From contig CM073889.1 of NCBI GenBank assembly GCA_037176705.1, positions 51,019,596 to 51,083,595 on the forward strand: a stretch of 64,000 nt of DNA, read 5' to 3'. The notes beneath the pieces are model-generated. The model had not been told where the DNA came from and did no database searches. It was given only the letters and a program-made list of their open reading frames with translations. Below are positions 12,285-22,111 of this stretch, one piece after another; within the stretch, counting starts at the first letter, position 1, and each line of letters begins with the position of its first letter. The translations under genes and the position numbers were made by a program. This stretch comes from Molossus alvarezi (Eukaryota; Chordata; Mammalia; Chiroptera; Molossidae).

Positions 12285-13096
12285 AAAATGGCGGCGGAGT
12301 GAACGGAGCTACAAAGACCTTCTCCCAGAACCAAACTGGAATTACAACTATAACACAGACAAATCAACGGGAAAAACCAACAGAAAAGCAGCTTGCGAGG
12401 ACCATACAACGAGGGACACTGACTCCATCCCGGTAGGCTTGCGAAGGCGCGAGACGGGGCTGGGAGCCGACGGTCGGCAGCTCGGCAGCGGCCTCAGCTG
12501 GGAGCGGCGCCCGCGGGTCACACTCCCAGGCGGCCCCACAGCGCAGCCGGGACAGAGGCTAAAACAGCCACAGCCACTCACCTTGGGCTCCGGCAGAGGG
12601 AGGGCAGACTGGACTGGAACTGTGTCAGGACACTCGGGGTTTGGAGGGCGCTCAGAGCTTTGGCTGAGTGCAGCCACTCAGGACGGTGGCCACATTGCTC
12701 CTTCCCAGGGCTCTGAGGAGAGGCAGCAGCCCCTCCCTCGGAGATCCAACCCCACCCTGTGGGCCATTGAAGTGCTAATTGAGGCTCACTAACAACCACC
12801 ATCTGCCCCACCCTAGTGAAAGCCCCTTGGCTGAGCACCAGAGGGAGTTTTTCAATCAACTGACAACCCAAAACTCATCAACTAACCTAGACTGCTAGCC
12901 TCCAGGCAAAAAGCTAGAGGATAACAGTACGTTTCCTGGGCTGGCAACTTTAACCAGGAAAGTAAGACTTGACAGTGGTGTTCAACGTGGGTCCTCCCTC
13001 GCTCATCTAAACACAGGAGAGGGAGCCACAAACAGCAGAACACCAACACCCACAGGGAGAACTTGACAAGCTCCAAAGCCCTCAGTGATAGCCAAA
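12285..13096 (+). promoter_or_regulatory. L1-d 5' UTR with CpG-dense promoter region
   Basis: The first ~280 bp keep many CpGs (for example GCGGCGGAGTGAACGG and the stretch at 12,437-12,535). L1-a, L1-b, L1-c and L1-e have lost most of these to TG/CA at matching places. LINE-1 5' UTRs hold an internal promoter, so this is the likely transcription start region. A 109-codon antisense open frame at 12348-12677 overlaps it; I do not consider it a gene. Confidence 0.7.
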
Positions 13097-13978
13097 ATGG
13101 TGAAACACAGAAACAGAAGCCAAATGAAAGAGCAAGACACCTCCACCGAAGATGAGATCAATGTGGAGCAATTAGGCATGTTAACAGAGCTAGAATTCAG
13201 AGCCATGATCTTGAGGAAGCTGAACAGCATGAGTAAGGACATAGAGACACTGAAAATAAGCCAAATGGAAATTAAAAACCAACAAGAAGAGATAAAAAAT
13301 GACATATCTGAAATGAAAAACACATTGGAAGGTTTAAAAAGCAGAGTAGGGGAAGCTGAGGACCGGATCAGTGAATTAGAAGACAGGGTAGAAAAAATCA
13401 ACCAATCAGAAAAACAAAAGGAAAAAACTATTAAAAAACAGGAAGACAGCTTAAGAGAACTATGGGACAACTGGAAACGTAATAATATTCGCATCATAGG
13501 AGTCCCCGAAGAAGAAGAAAAAGAGCAAGGGATAGAGAATATATTCAAAAAAATAGTGAGAGAAAACTTCCCTAATTTGGTGAAGGAAGAAGGCATTCAA
13601 GTTCAAGAAGCACAGAGAGTCCCAAGTAAGAAGAACCCAAACAGGCCCACACCAAGACACATAGTAATTAAAATGCCACAAATTAAAGACAAAGAGAGAA
13701 TCCTAAAAGCAGCAAGAGATAAGCAACAGATTACCTACAAAGGGAACCCCATAAGGCTCTCAGCTGACTTCTCACAAGAAACACTACAGGCCAGAAGAGA
13801 ATGGCATGAAGTAATCAAAGTCATGAAAAACAAGAATATGAATCCAAGACTACTCTACCCAGCAAGGCTATCATTCAAAATAGAAGATCAAATAAAGAGC
13901 TTCCCAGACAAAAAAAGGCTAAGGGAATACATTAGCACCAAACCAGCACTGCAAGAAATGTTAAAAGGACTGCTGTAA
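13097..13978 (+). CDS. LINE-1 ORF1 protein (293 aa, intact)
   Basis: This is the L1 ORF1p, a trimeric RNA-binding chaperone that coats L1 RNA in the cytoplasm. I chose the ATG at 13097 (AAAATGGTGAAACAC) because it aligns with the start in the other copies; a GTG-initiated extension from 13085 is unlikely. In order it has a short basic N-terminus, a heptad-rich coiled coil at about residues 30-118, an RRM-like domain from about 128 (NNIRIIGVPEEEE), and a C-terminal domain with TLQARREWHEV and YPARLSF, typical of the family. At 293 aa it is shorter than human ORF1p (338 aa), mostly in the N-terminal and coiled-coil region. It lacks one heptad (STMSKDI) present in copies a, b, c and e. No internal stop. 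Confidence 0.95.
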   Translation: MVKHRNRSQMKEQDTSTEDEINVEQLGMLTELEFRAMILRKLNSMSKDIETLKISQMEIKNQQEEIKNDISEMKNTLEGLKSRVGEAEDRISELEDRVEKINQSEKQKEKTIKKQEDSLRELWDNWKRNNIRIIGVPEEEEKEQGIENIFKKIVRENFPNLVKEEGIQVQEAQRVPSKKNPNRPTPRHIVIKMPQIKDKERILKAARDKQQITYKGNPIRLSADFSQETLQARREWHEVIKVMKNKNMNPRLLYPARLSFKIEDQIKSFPDKKRLREYISTKPALQEMLKGLL

Positions 13979-14023
13979 TTAGCAGTAGAAATGGGAAGAA
14001 AAATAGAACCACACTAAACAAAA
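13979..14023 (+). other. L1-d inter-ORF spacer
   Basis: These 45 bp separate ORF1 (stop 13976-13978) and ORF2 (ATG 14024). In L1s ORF2 is translated from the same bicistronic RNA by an unusual reinitiation; no special structure is visible here. Confidence 0.8.
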
Positions 14024-17000
14024 ATGGCAATAAATAAGTACATATCAATAATCACCTTAAACGTAAATGGATTGAATGCTCCCATAAAGAGACACAGAGT
14101 AGCTGATTGGATAAGAAAGCATGACTCATCTATATGTTGTTTACAAGAGACCCACCTCTCAACAAAAGACTCACATAGGTTGAAAGTGAAGGGATGGAAA
14201 AAAATTTTCCAAGCAAATGGAAAGCAAAAAAAAGCTGGGGTAGCAATTCTCATATCTGATAAAATAGATTTCAAAATGAAGACCATAACTAGAGACAAAG
14301 ACGGCCACTACATAATATTGAAAGGATCTATCCAACAGGAAGATATAACCTTGATAAACATATATGCACCCAATATAGGAGCACCAAAATATATTAAAAA
14401 TCTTCTGGAGGACTTCCAAGGAGAAATCGATAGCAATACAATCATAGCAGGGGACTTCAACACCCCGTTGACAGCACTGGATAGATCCTCTAGGCAAAAA
14501 ATTAGCAAGGAAACAGAGACTCTAAATGAAGTACTAGACCAAATGGACTTAATAGATATCTACAGAGAATTACACCCCAAAACTACAGAATACACATTCT
14601 TCTCAAGTGCACATGGGACATTCTCAAAGATAGACCACATGATAGGACACAAACTAAATCTCTACAAGTTCAAGAAGATTGAAATCATATCAAGCATCTT
14701 CTCAGATCACAATGGCATGAAACTAGAAATCAATTGCAACAAGAACATGCAAAGACATTTCAACACATGGAGGCTAAATAGCATGTTATTAAACAATGAA
14801 TGAGTCATCGAGGAGATCAAGGAAGAAATTAAAAACTTCCTGGAAACCAATGAAAATGAAGACACAACAACACAAAATCTATGGGATGCAGCGAAAGCAG
14901 TTCTGAGAGGGAAGTTCATAGCACTACAGGCCTACCTCAAAAAACAAGAAAAATTTCTAATTGACTGTCTAACCTCACAACTTAAAGAATTAGAAAGCAA
15001 ACAAAAAGAAAACCCCAGAGCAAGTAGAAGGAAGGAAATAGTAAAGATCAGAGCAGAAATAAATGACATAGAGACCAAAAAAACAATTCAAAGGATCAAT
15101 GAAACAAAGAGCTGGTTTTTCGAAAAGATAAACAAGATTGATGGACCCTTAGCTAGACTCACCAAGAAACAAAGAGAGAGAACCCAAATACACAAAATCA
15201 GAAATGAAAGAGGAGAAGTAACAACCAACACCACAGAAATACAAAAGATAGTTAACAACTACTATGAACAACTATATGGCAACAAATTCGACAATCTAAG
15301 CGAAATGGACAAATTTCTAGAAACACACAGTCTCCCAAAACTATTCCCAGAAGAGATAGAAAACTTGAACAGACCAATAACAACTAAGGAAATTGAAGAG
15401 GTAATCAAGACTCTCCCAGCAAACAAAAGCCCAGGCCCAGATGGCTTCACGGGGGAGTTTTACCGAACATTCAAAAAAGAACTAACACCCATTCTCCTCA
15501 AACTATTTCAAAAAATTCAAGAAGAAGGAAGACTTCCAAACACGTTCTATGAGGCCAGCATAATTCTAATTCCAAAACCAGAAAAAGACGCTACGAAGAA
15601 AGAAAACTACAGGCCAATATCCCTGATGAACATAGACGCCAAAATCCTGAACAAAATATTAGCAAATCGGATCCAGAAATACATCAAAAAAATTATTCAC
15701 CATGACCAAGTGGGATTCATTCCAGGGATGCAAGGCTGGTACAATATTCGCAAATCAATAAACGTAATACACCACATAAACAAAATGAAGAATAAAAACC
15801 ACATGATCATATCAATAGATGCTGAAAAAGCATTCGACAAAATCCAGCATCCATTTCTGATAAAAACGCTCAGCAATGTAGGAATAGAGGGATCATATCT
15901 CGACATAATAAAGGCCATATATGAAAGACCTACAGCCAACATCATACTCAATGGACAGAAACTAAAAACATTTCCACTAAGAACAGGAACAAGACAGGGA
16001 TGTCCACTTTCGCCACTCTATTTAACATTGTACTGGAAGTCTTAGCCACAGCAATCAGACATGAAGAAAAAATAAAAGGGATCCAAATTGGAAAGGAGGA
16101 AGTGAAACTGTCATTATTTGCAGATGACATGATATTGTACATAGAAAACCCTAAAGACTCCATCAAAAATCTATTAGACTTAATAAATGAATTTGGCAAA
16201 GTAGCAGGATACAAAATTAACGTCAAGAAATCAACGGCATTCGTGTACACCAATGATGAACTCACAGAAAGAGAAACTGAAAAAACAATCCCATTTACCA
16301 TCGCACCAAAAAAATTACGATACCTAGGAATAAACTTAACCAAGGAAGTAAAGGACCTATTTGCAGAAAACTACAGGTCATTGAAAAAAGAAATAGAGGA
16401 AGATATAAAAAAGTGGAAGCACATACCCTGTTCATGGATTGGAAGAATTAACATCATTAAAATGTCCATACTGCCCAAAGCAATCTATAGATTCAATGCA
16501 ATCCCCATCAAAATACCAACGACATATTTCATAGAACTAGAACAAATACTTCAAAAGTTCATATGGAACCAAAAAAGACCCCGAATAGCCACAGCAATCT
16601 TGAAAAAGAAGAACAAAGTAGGTGGGATCACAATACCAGATATCAGGTTATACTACAAAGCGACTGTAACCAAAACAGCCTGGTACTGGCACAAGAACCG
16701 GCATATAGACCAGTGGAACAGAACTGAAAACCCAGAAATGGACCCAAGGCAATACGCTCAATTAATATTTGACAAAGGTGGCAAGAGCATACAGTGGAGT
16801 AAAGACAGCCTCTTTAATAAATGGTGTTGGGAAAATTGGACAGCTACATGCAAAAAAATGAAACTAGACCATCAACTTACACCATACACCAAAATAAACT
16901 CAAAATGGATAAAAGACTTAAATGTGACCCGTGAATCCATAAAAATTCTAGAAGAAAATGTAGGCAACAAAATTTCGGACATCATACGGAGCAGAATTTT

Positions 17001-17844
17001 CACTGATACATCACCTAAGGCAACAGAAATAAAGGAGAAAATGAACACATGGGACTACATCAAACTAAAAAGCTTCTGCACAGCAAAAGAAACAATCATC
17101 AAAATGGAAAGGCAACCCACTGTATGGGAGAACATCATTGCCAATGATGTATCAGATAAGGGGTTAATTTCCAGTATATATAGAGTGCTCATACAACTCT
17201 ACAAAAGGAAGACAAAGAACCCAATTAAAAAATGGGCAGAGGAGCTGAATAGACACCTCTCCAAACAGGACATACAAATGGCCAAGAGACATATGAAGAA
17301 ATGCTCAACATCACTAATCATCAGAGAGATGCAAATTAAAACAACAATGAGGTATCACCTCACACCTGTCAGAATGGCCGCCATCAACAAATCATCAAAC
17401 AAGTGTTGGCGAGGGTGTGGAGAAAAGGGGACTCTAGTACACTGCTGGTGGGAATGCAGACTGGTGCAGCCGCTATGGAAAACAATATGGTGCTACCTCA
17501 AGAAATTAAAAATTGACCTTCCATTTGACCCAGTGATCCCACTGCTGGGAATATACCCTAAGAAGCCTGAAACACCAATCAGGAAGAATATATGTACCCC
17601 CATGTTCATAGCAGCACTATTTACAATAGCTAAGATCTGGAAACAGCCCAAGTGTCCACCAGTAGACGAATGGATAAAAAAGCTGTGGTACATATACACA
17701 ATGGAGTACTATGCAGCGGTAAGAAAGAAAGATCTCTTATCCTTTGAGACGACATGGAGGGACCTGGAAAGTATTATCCTAAGTGAAAGAAGCCAAGCAG
17801 AAAAAGACAAATACCACATGATCTCACTTATATACGGAATATAA
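14024..17844 (+). pseudogene. LINE-1 ORF2 (endonuclease/RT), two lesions
   Basis: ORF2p nicks target DNA and reverse-transcribes L1 (and SINE) RNA onto it. The sequence shows an APE-type endonuclease (residues 1 to ~240; LNVNGLNAPIKRHRVADWIR, CCLQETHL). A linker and fingers region follows ([18 protein letters not shown] at about 15,410). The RT palm carries FADD at 16117-16128. A C-terminal Cys-rich motif CX3CX7HX4C lies at 17404-17457. Two breaks are visible: a TGA at 14801-14803, where the other copies have Trp, and a 1-bp loss near 16,018 that shifts the frame. The total length matches a ~1,273-residue family protein. As it stands only the endonuclease part (259 codons) is translatable from the ATG. 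Confidence 0.93.
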
Positions 17845-18118
17845 TGAACATAACAGTCTGAGGAATACAGTAGACCCAGACACATGGAAGTAGGACACAG
17901 ACTGACATCCCTCAGAAGAGGGGATGGGGGGTGGGGGGGTGGGAAGAGATAAACCACAGAACTTATATGCATGTATGCATGACCAATGGACATGGACAAC
18001 TAAGCCGGGGACAGGGTGGAGGTGGGGTGGGGTGGGGGGTGCCAATGGGGTAAAAAGGTAAAATGTCTGTAACAAAAAAATAAATAAAAATTCATTAAAA
18101 AAAAAAAAAAAAAAAAAA
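17845..18118 (+). other. L1-d 3' UTR with G-tracts and poly(A)
   Basis: The 3' UTR contains two G-run clusters (17920-17943 and 18007-18039), each with four or more runs of at least three Gs, as is usual in L1 3' UTRs. Overlapping AATAAA signals are at 18079-18084 and 18083-18088. A ~30-bp A tail follows. Confidence 0.85.
18079..18088 (+). terminator. L1-d polyadenylation signal
   Basis: Two overlapping AATAAA hexamers lie ~10-15 bp before the A tail, the expected position. Confidence 0.8.
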
Positions 18119-18132
18119 AAAAGTGCTTTTGA
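18119..18132. repeat. L1-d target-site duplication, right copy
   Basis: Perfect match to 12263-12276, immediately after the A tail. Confidence 0.9.
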
Positions 18133-18984
18133 TTATGAGTATGATGGGGCACATGTGGATGTTGATGAAATATAACAAGAAAACTGAACAATATGTAGTT
18201 TGCTTTTCCTAATAAGTCTTGTCCAAATGCAAACTGATTTTGTGGATACCAGTTGTAGTGAATATTGATGGCATCTGTCCATATTCTCTCAGTCACATGT
18301 TTCCTCCAGTACTGAGAACGTCTGGCCCTCTGACTCTGCCTGAAGGGCCACAGTACCACAAAGTTAATGTTGGGAGCAGCCTCACCCATGGGAATGAATG
18401 GGTGAATAAAGCCCAGCTTCCTCTTGGCTCACAGACAACTCTAAGGTAATTTTCAGTCTCCCAGGTTTCCCTGTGGAGTTAATATGTCACCCAAAGATGT
18501 CACCTGTTCTTTAATGCCCTCTCAGACTGGCTTATTCCCTATCCCATCTCATTTCCCCAACCCACTCCCACCACTGCTTCCTAGACAACCTCCCAAATAT
18601 GCCACTGGCACTAAGGCCCAATCTGGGGCTCTGCTGGAGTGTGGGGAACCTGAGGCCCCAAACTTTTCTCCCTGGACTCTGCAGAGTGAAGAGCTTCTAA
18701 ACCTGCCCAGTGCGGTCCTTATCCCTACTTCTTCTCCTTAGAATAAGATTATGGAGATCTTACTTCCAAAACTCTTTCTTCCAGACTTGCTGGTTCTCTA
18801 CTGTGAGCAGTGGTACTCCTGCCTCTGAGGTGCCCCTGTAGCTTTTAAACTTGAAATCCTGGGACCACTCACCCCTCCTGAGAGGCCTGGTTCAGTTCAC
18901 CCAGGGTTCCCATCCACTTCTGCCTCAGATAGGTGTCCTGGCTCCACATCTTCCAATATACAAGGGCATAGTGCCCAGCTTTGT
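18133..18984. other. intergenic, no gene recognised
   Basis: Low-copy sequence that continues the region interrupted by L1-d. The frame at 18484-18741 has no recognisable domain. Confidence 0.5.
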
Positions 18985-19735
18985 TGGTTCATTGTGAGCC
19001 CACAATTTACCTGCTCTTGTGTACAGTTTCACAAGTTTGACAATATACCACCATCACAGTCAAGATATAGAAATGTCATTACCCCCTCAAAACCCCATGT
19101 GCCCTTTATAGTAAACTCGCTTCCTATAACCTGTGACAACCACTCACCAGTGCTTCATCTGCAGTTTTTCCTCTTTCAGAGTGGCACAGGAACAGACTCA
19201 TAGCATGAGGCCTTTTGAGCTTGGCTTTGAGACTCATCCAGAATTTTGTGAGCATTGCTGCTTCCCTGCTTATTACTGCTGAGGGCACTCTCACAGTCCA
19301 TCTATCCACTCACCAGCTGGAGGACATTTGGGTTGTCTCCAATTTGGGGAAATTATGAATAAAGTTGCTGCAAACATGTGTGCACAGGTTTTTGTGGGAC
19401 CATAAAATTCCACTTTATTTTATTTTTATCCTCACCTGAGGACATTTTTGCATTTACCTTCAGATAGAGTGGGAGAGAGAGAGAGAGGCAAACATCGATG
19501 TGAGAGAGACACATCAAATGGTTGCCATCCACACGACCCCAACTGGGGCCAGGGACAAACCACAACCGAGGTATGAGCCCTTAGCAAGAACTGAACCCGG
19601 GTCACTCTGGTCCGTGGGCCAATGCTCTAACCGCCAAGCCAAACTGGCCAGGGCTCCACTTTATTTTAGTAATTACCCAGGAGTAGGGTGATTCATACCT
19701 TTTATTGTGATGCATTAGGTCTAACGGCCCTACTT
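18985..19735 (-). mobile_element. old LINE-1 (L1M-type) fragment
   Basis: The plus strand shows the reverse complement of an old L1 3' region, including GGACATTTGGGTTGTCTCC, AATTATGAATAAAGTTGCTG and TACCCAGGAGTAGGG-type phrases. It is split by the VES SINE at 19423-19654. It is far more diverged than the other L1s here. The borders are approximate. Confidence 0.7.
19423..19654 (-). mobile_element. VES SINE with 14-bp target duplication
   Basis: A complete VES-type SINE in reverse: 3' tail (ATCCTCACCTGAGGACATTT), pyrimidine/purine-rich middle, then the tRNA-like head ending AAACTGGCCAGGGC. The 14-bp repeat TCCACTTTATTTTA at 19409-19422 and 19655-19668 marks the insertion into the older L1. 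Confidence 0.93.
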
Positions 19736-20284
19736 AGCATAATGGGGGGAGGGGAATCTGATAAAGCTACAGGTGAGCACAGGTAATCTTGCCCTAATTA
19801 GGAGGCTGGAAATAGCAGGGCAATAGACATTAATTATGGGACCAGGGCCTAGCTGTTGGCACCACTCCTGATGGTGAGCATCAGGTGCTCACTGCCTCCT
19901 GCATGCCCTCATTACAACCACAGCTTGTGTGGCATTCATCACACATCTGGCCTGGCTCCTGGGCAGTCCCTGAGTGCTGGCACAAGTGGAAAAGACTCAA
20001 CCCCTTTTTAAGGAAACACTGCAGCCTTCTGGACAGAACTTACTTTTGTTATTAACTGGCAGAAACATGCTGTACTGCACCATGCATGGAGCAAACAATG
20101 TAACTCCACCTCTTCCTGCATTCTTGCTTCATGTCCATGGCTTCGTGACAAACTGCAGGGCAGACAAGAGAGGATAGTAGCTCAACATCCTGCAACATCT
20201 CAATACTGTGACAGAGATAAAAAATTTGGCCAACCCTGGGCCCTGCCTCCCTCCCAAGCCTGGGCACTAGCACCCTGAAGTCCC

Positions 20285-20400
20285 AACTCAGCCACTCCCT
20301 TGCTCTGTGACCTGAGGCAAAATACACACCATCTCTGAGCATCTCTCCCCAACTAAAATGGGAGATGACATTATGTCTGCACTTACTGACATGTTTCTAG
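20285..20400 (+). mobile_element. MIR-like SINE relic
   Basis: It follows the MIR core order: CAGCCACTCCCTTGCTCTGT, GACCTGAGGCAAA, CATCTCTGAGCATCTC, then CTAAAATGGGAGATGACATT. Diverged; borders approximate. Confidence 0.65.
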
Positions 20401-20499
20401 GGTACTGAGTAGACGGTGTATGCCCCAGCTTGGCATCTAATGGTGTGGAACTGCCCAATATCTTCAGCATCTTCACCAGGCACAAGTCCTGGACCAGTT

Positions 20500-20625
20500 A
20501 TGACTGAGCTTGTATGAGTAACTAGTCCTCTGTGAACCTCTATTTTCTCTTCTGACAAGTGTTGCATGAGTCTCTGCCCTGTCATCCCTATTGGTGTTGC
20601 TGTGAGGGCATGTGGGAAATAACAA
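20500..20625 (+). mobile_element. possible second MIR-like relic
   Basis: A weaker match to the MIR core: AGTAACTAGTCCTCTGTGAA, CCTCTATTTTCTCTTCTGAC, then GTTGCTGTGAGGGCATGTG. It could be chance similarity; a consensus alignment would decide. Confidence 0.4.
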
Positions 20626-20873
20626 AGTCACATACAACCTGCCATGACAGCCTGCTGTCACAGATTCCTAGGCAGAGGACACCACAGGGATTTTCAGGAG
20701 TTGCAAAGGGGAAAGTGCTGGAAAACTTGTAATTGCTGCAGGCACATGAAGCTCAGATCCTGAGCTGCCTGAATCTTATGTGAAGACACAAATGACTTTT
20801 TGCTCACCAGAGCCCCGTGGCCATGGCAACCTTCACTGAGTTTATATGAAGATGATTGGCTTTATTTGAGGAC

Positions 20874-21081
20874 AGCCTGGCCGGTGTGGCTCACTGGTTA
20901 AGCATTGACCCATGTACCAAGAGGTCACCAGTTCGATTCCTGGTCATGGCACATGCCAAGGGTGTGGGCCCAATCCCCAGTGAGCCATGCAGGAGGTGGC
21001 CAACCGATATTCTCTCTCATCAATGTTTCCATCTCTCTCCTTTCCTCTATCTCTAATATCAATAAAGGGGAAAAAATTTTT
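20874..21081 (+). mobile_element. VES-type SINE
   Basis: Starts GCCTGGCCGGTGTGGCTCAC, with A-box-like TGGCTCACTGGTTAAGC and a B-box-like GTTCGATTCC. It ends in a CTCTATCTCTAATATCAATA tail. It lacks the CCTCAGGTGAGGATAAAA 3' end seen in the copies at 19423 and 47257, so it belongs to a different subfamily. I found no clear target duplication. Confidence 0.88.
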
Positions 21082-21096
21082 AAAAAGAAACATTTT
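21082..21096. repeat. L1-f target-site duplication, left copy
   Basis: AAAAAGAAACATTTT is repeated at 22097-22111, so L1-f inserted into the A-rich end of the adjacent SINE. Confidence 0.85.
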
Positions 21097-22096
21097 TACA
21101 TTTAGAAATATTTAATTTAATTTTTTCCTCCAATTTTTATTAATTGATTTTTGTTAGAGATGTTTCTCTTCCCCTCTCCCCCAGACTCCCTTTTCCCTAC
21201 CTCCTTCCACATATCCCTAGCATCGTTGTCTATGTCCATTGGTTATGCATACATGCATATAAGTTCTTTGGTTCATCTCATCCATCTCCTTTACACCCCT
21301 ACTCTGAGGTTTGTCAATCTGAACCATACTCTTTTCTATGTCTCTGAGTCTATTTTGTTCATCAGCCCACCTTGTTCATTATAGTCCACAAATAAGTGAG
21401 ATCACGAGGTATTTGTCTTTCTCTGATTGGCTTATTTCACTTAGCATAATACTCTTGAGGTCCCTCCATGTTGTCTCAAAGGATAAGAGATCTTTCTTTC
21501 TTACGCCTGCATAGTACTCCATTGTGTACATGTACCACAGCTTTTTTATTCATTCGTCTACTGATGGACATTTGGGCTGTTTCCAGATCTTAGCTATTGC
21601 AAATAGTGCTGCTACAAGCATGGGGGTACATATATTCTTTCTGATTGGTGTTTCAGGCTTCTTAAGGTATATTCCTAGAAGTGGGATCACTGGGTCAAAT
21701 GGAAGTTCAATTTTTAATTTTTTGAGGTAACACCATATTGATTTTCATAGTGGCTGCACCAGTCTGCATTCCCACGAGCAGTGTACTAGAGTCTCCTTTT
21801 GTCCACACCCTTCCCAGCACTTGTTTGATGATTTGTTGATGGCAGCCATTCTGGCATGTGTGAGGTGCTACCTCGTTGTTGTTTTAATTTGCACCTCTCT
21901 GATGATTAGTGACATTAAGTATTTCTTCATATGTCTCTTGGCCATTTGTATGTTCTGTTTGGAGATGTGTCTATTTAGCTCCTCTGCCCATTTTTTAGTT
22001 AGTTTCTTTGTCTTTCTTTTGTGGAGTTGTATGAGCACACTATATATTTTGGGAATTAACCCCTTATCTGATGTGTTTGAAGAAATAGTGACATAA
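21097..22096 (-). mobile_element. 5'-truncated LINE-1 (copy f)
   Basis: This is the reverse complement of the last ~1 kb of an L1 like copies d and e: 3' UTR (TATGCATACATGCATATAAG), then the ORF2 C-terminus including the Cys-rich region. It is truncated at 22,096. A 15-bp target duplication flanks it. The orientation is opposite to the other young-type L1s in the window. Plus-strand open frames here (for example 21524-21730) are shadows of ORF2. Confidence 0.92.
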
Positions 22097-22111
22097 AAAA
22101 AGAAACATTTT
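22097..22111. repeat. L1-f target-site duplication, right copy
   Basis: AAAAAGAAACATTTT, identical to 21082-21096. Confidence 0.85.

Larger units (their letters stand above)
12277..18118 (+). mobile_element. full-length young LINE-1 (copy d)
   Basis: This is a complete 5.84-kb LINE-1 flanked by a perfect 14-bp target-site duplication. Its parts are a 5' UTR of ~820 bp, intact ORF1, a 45-bp spacer, ORF2 with one stop and one frameshift, a G-rich 3' UTR, polyadenylation signals and a ~30-bp A tail. The 5' end starts GAGAAAAAAAAATGGCGGCG. That is the same internal point where L1-e starts, so it looks like a true subfamily 5' end rather than random truncation. The perfect duplication, long A tail and preserved CpGs indicate recent insertion. 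Confidence 0.96.
19736..20873. other. intergenic with MIR-like relics
   Basis: No gene recognised. Two MIR-like stretches are listed separately. The rest is low-copy. Confidence 0.5.

Noticed and set aside
13003..13596. 197-codon open frame on the minus strand
   Set aside because: It is antisense to the intact L1-d ORF1. Its hydrophobic, Ser/Phe-rich composition is what the complement of an A-rich coiled-coil gene gives.
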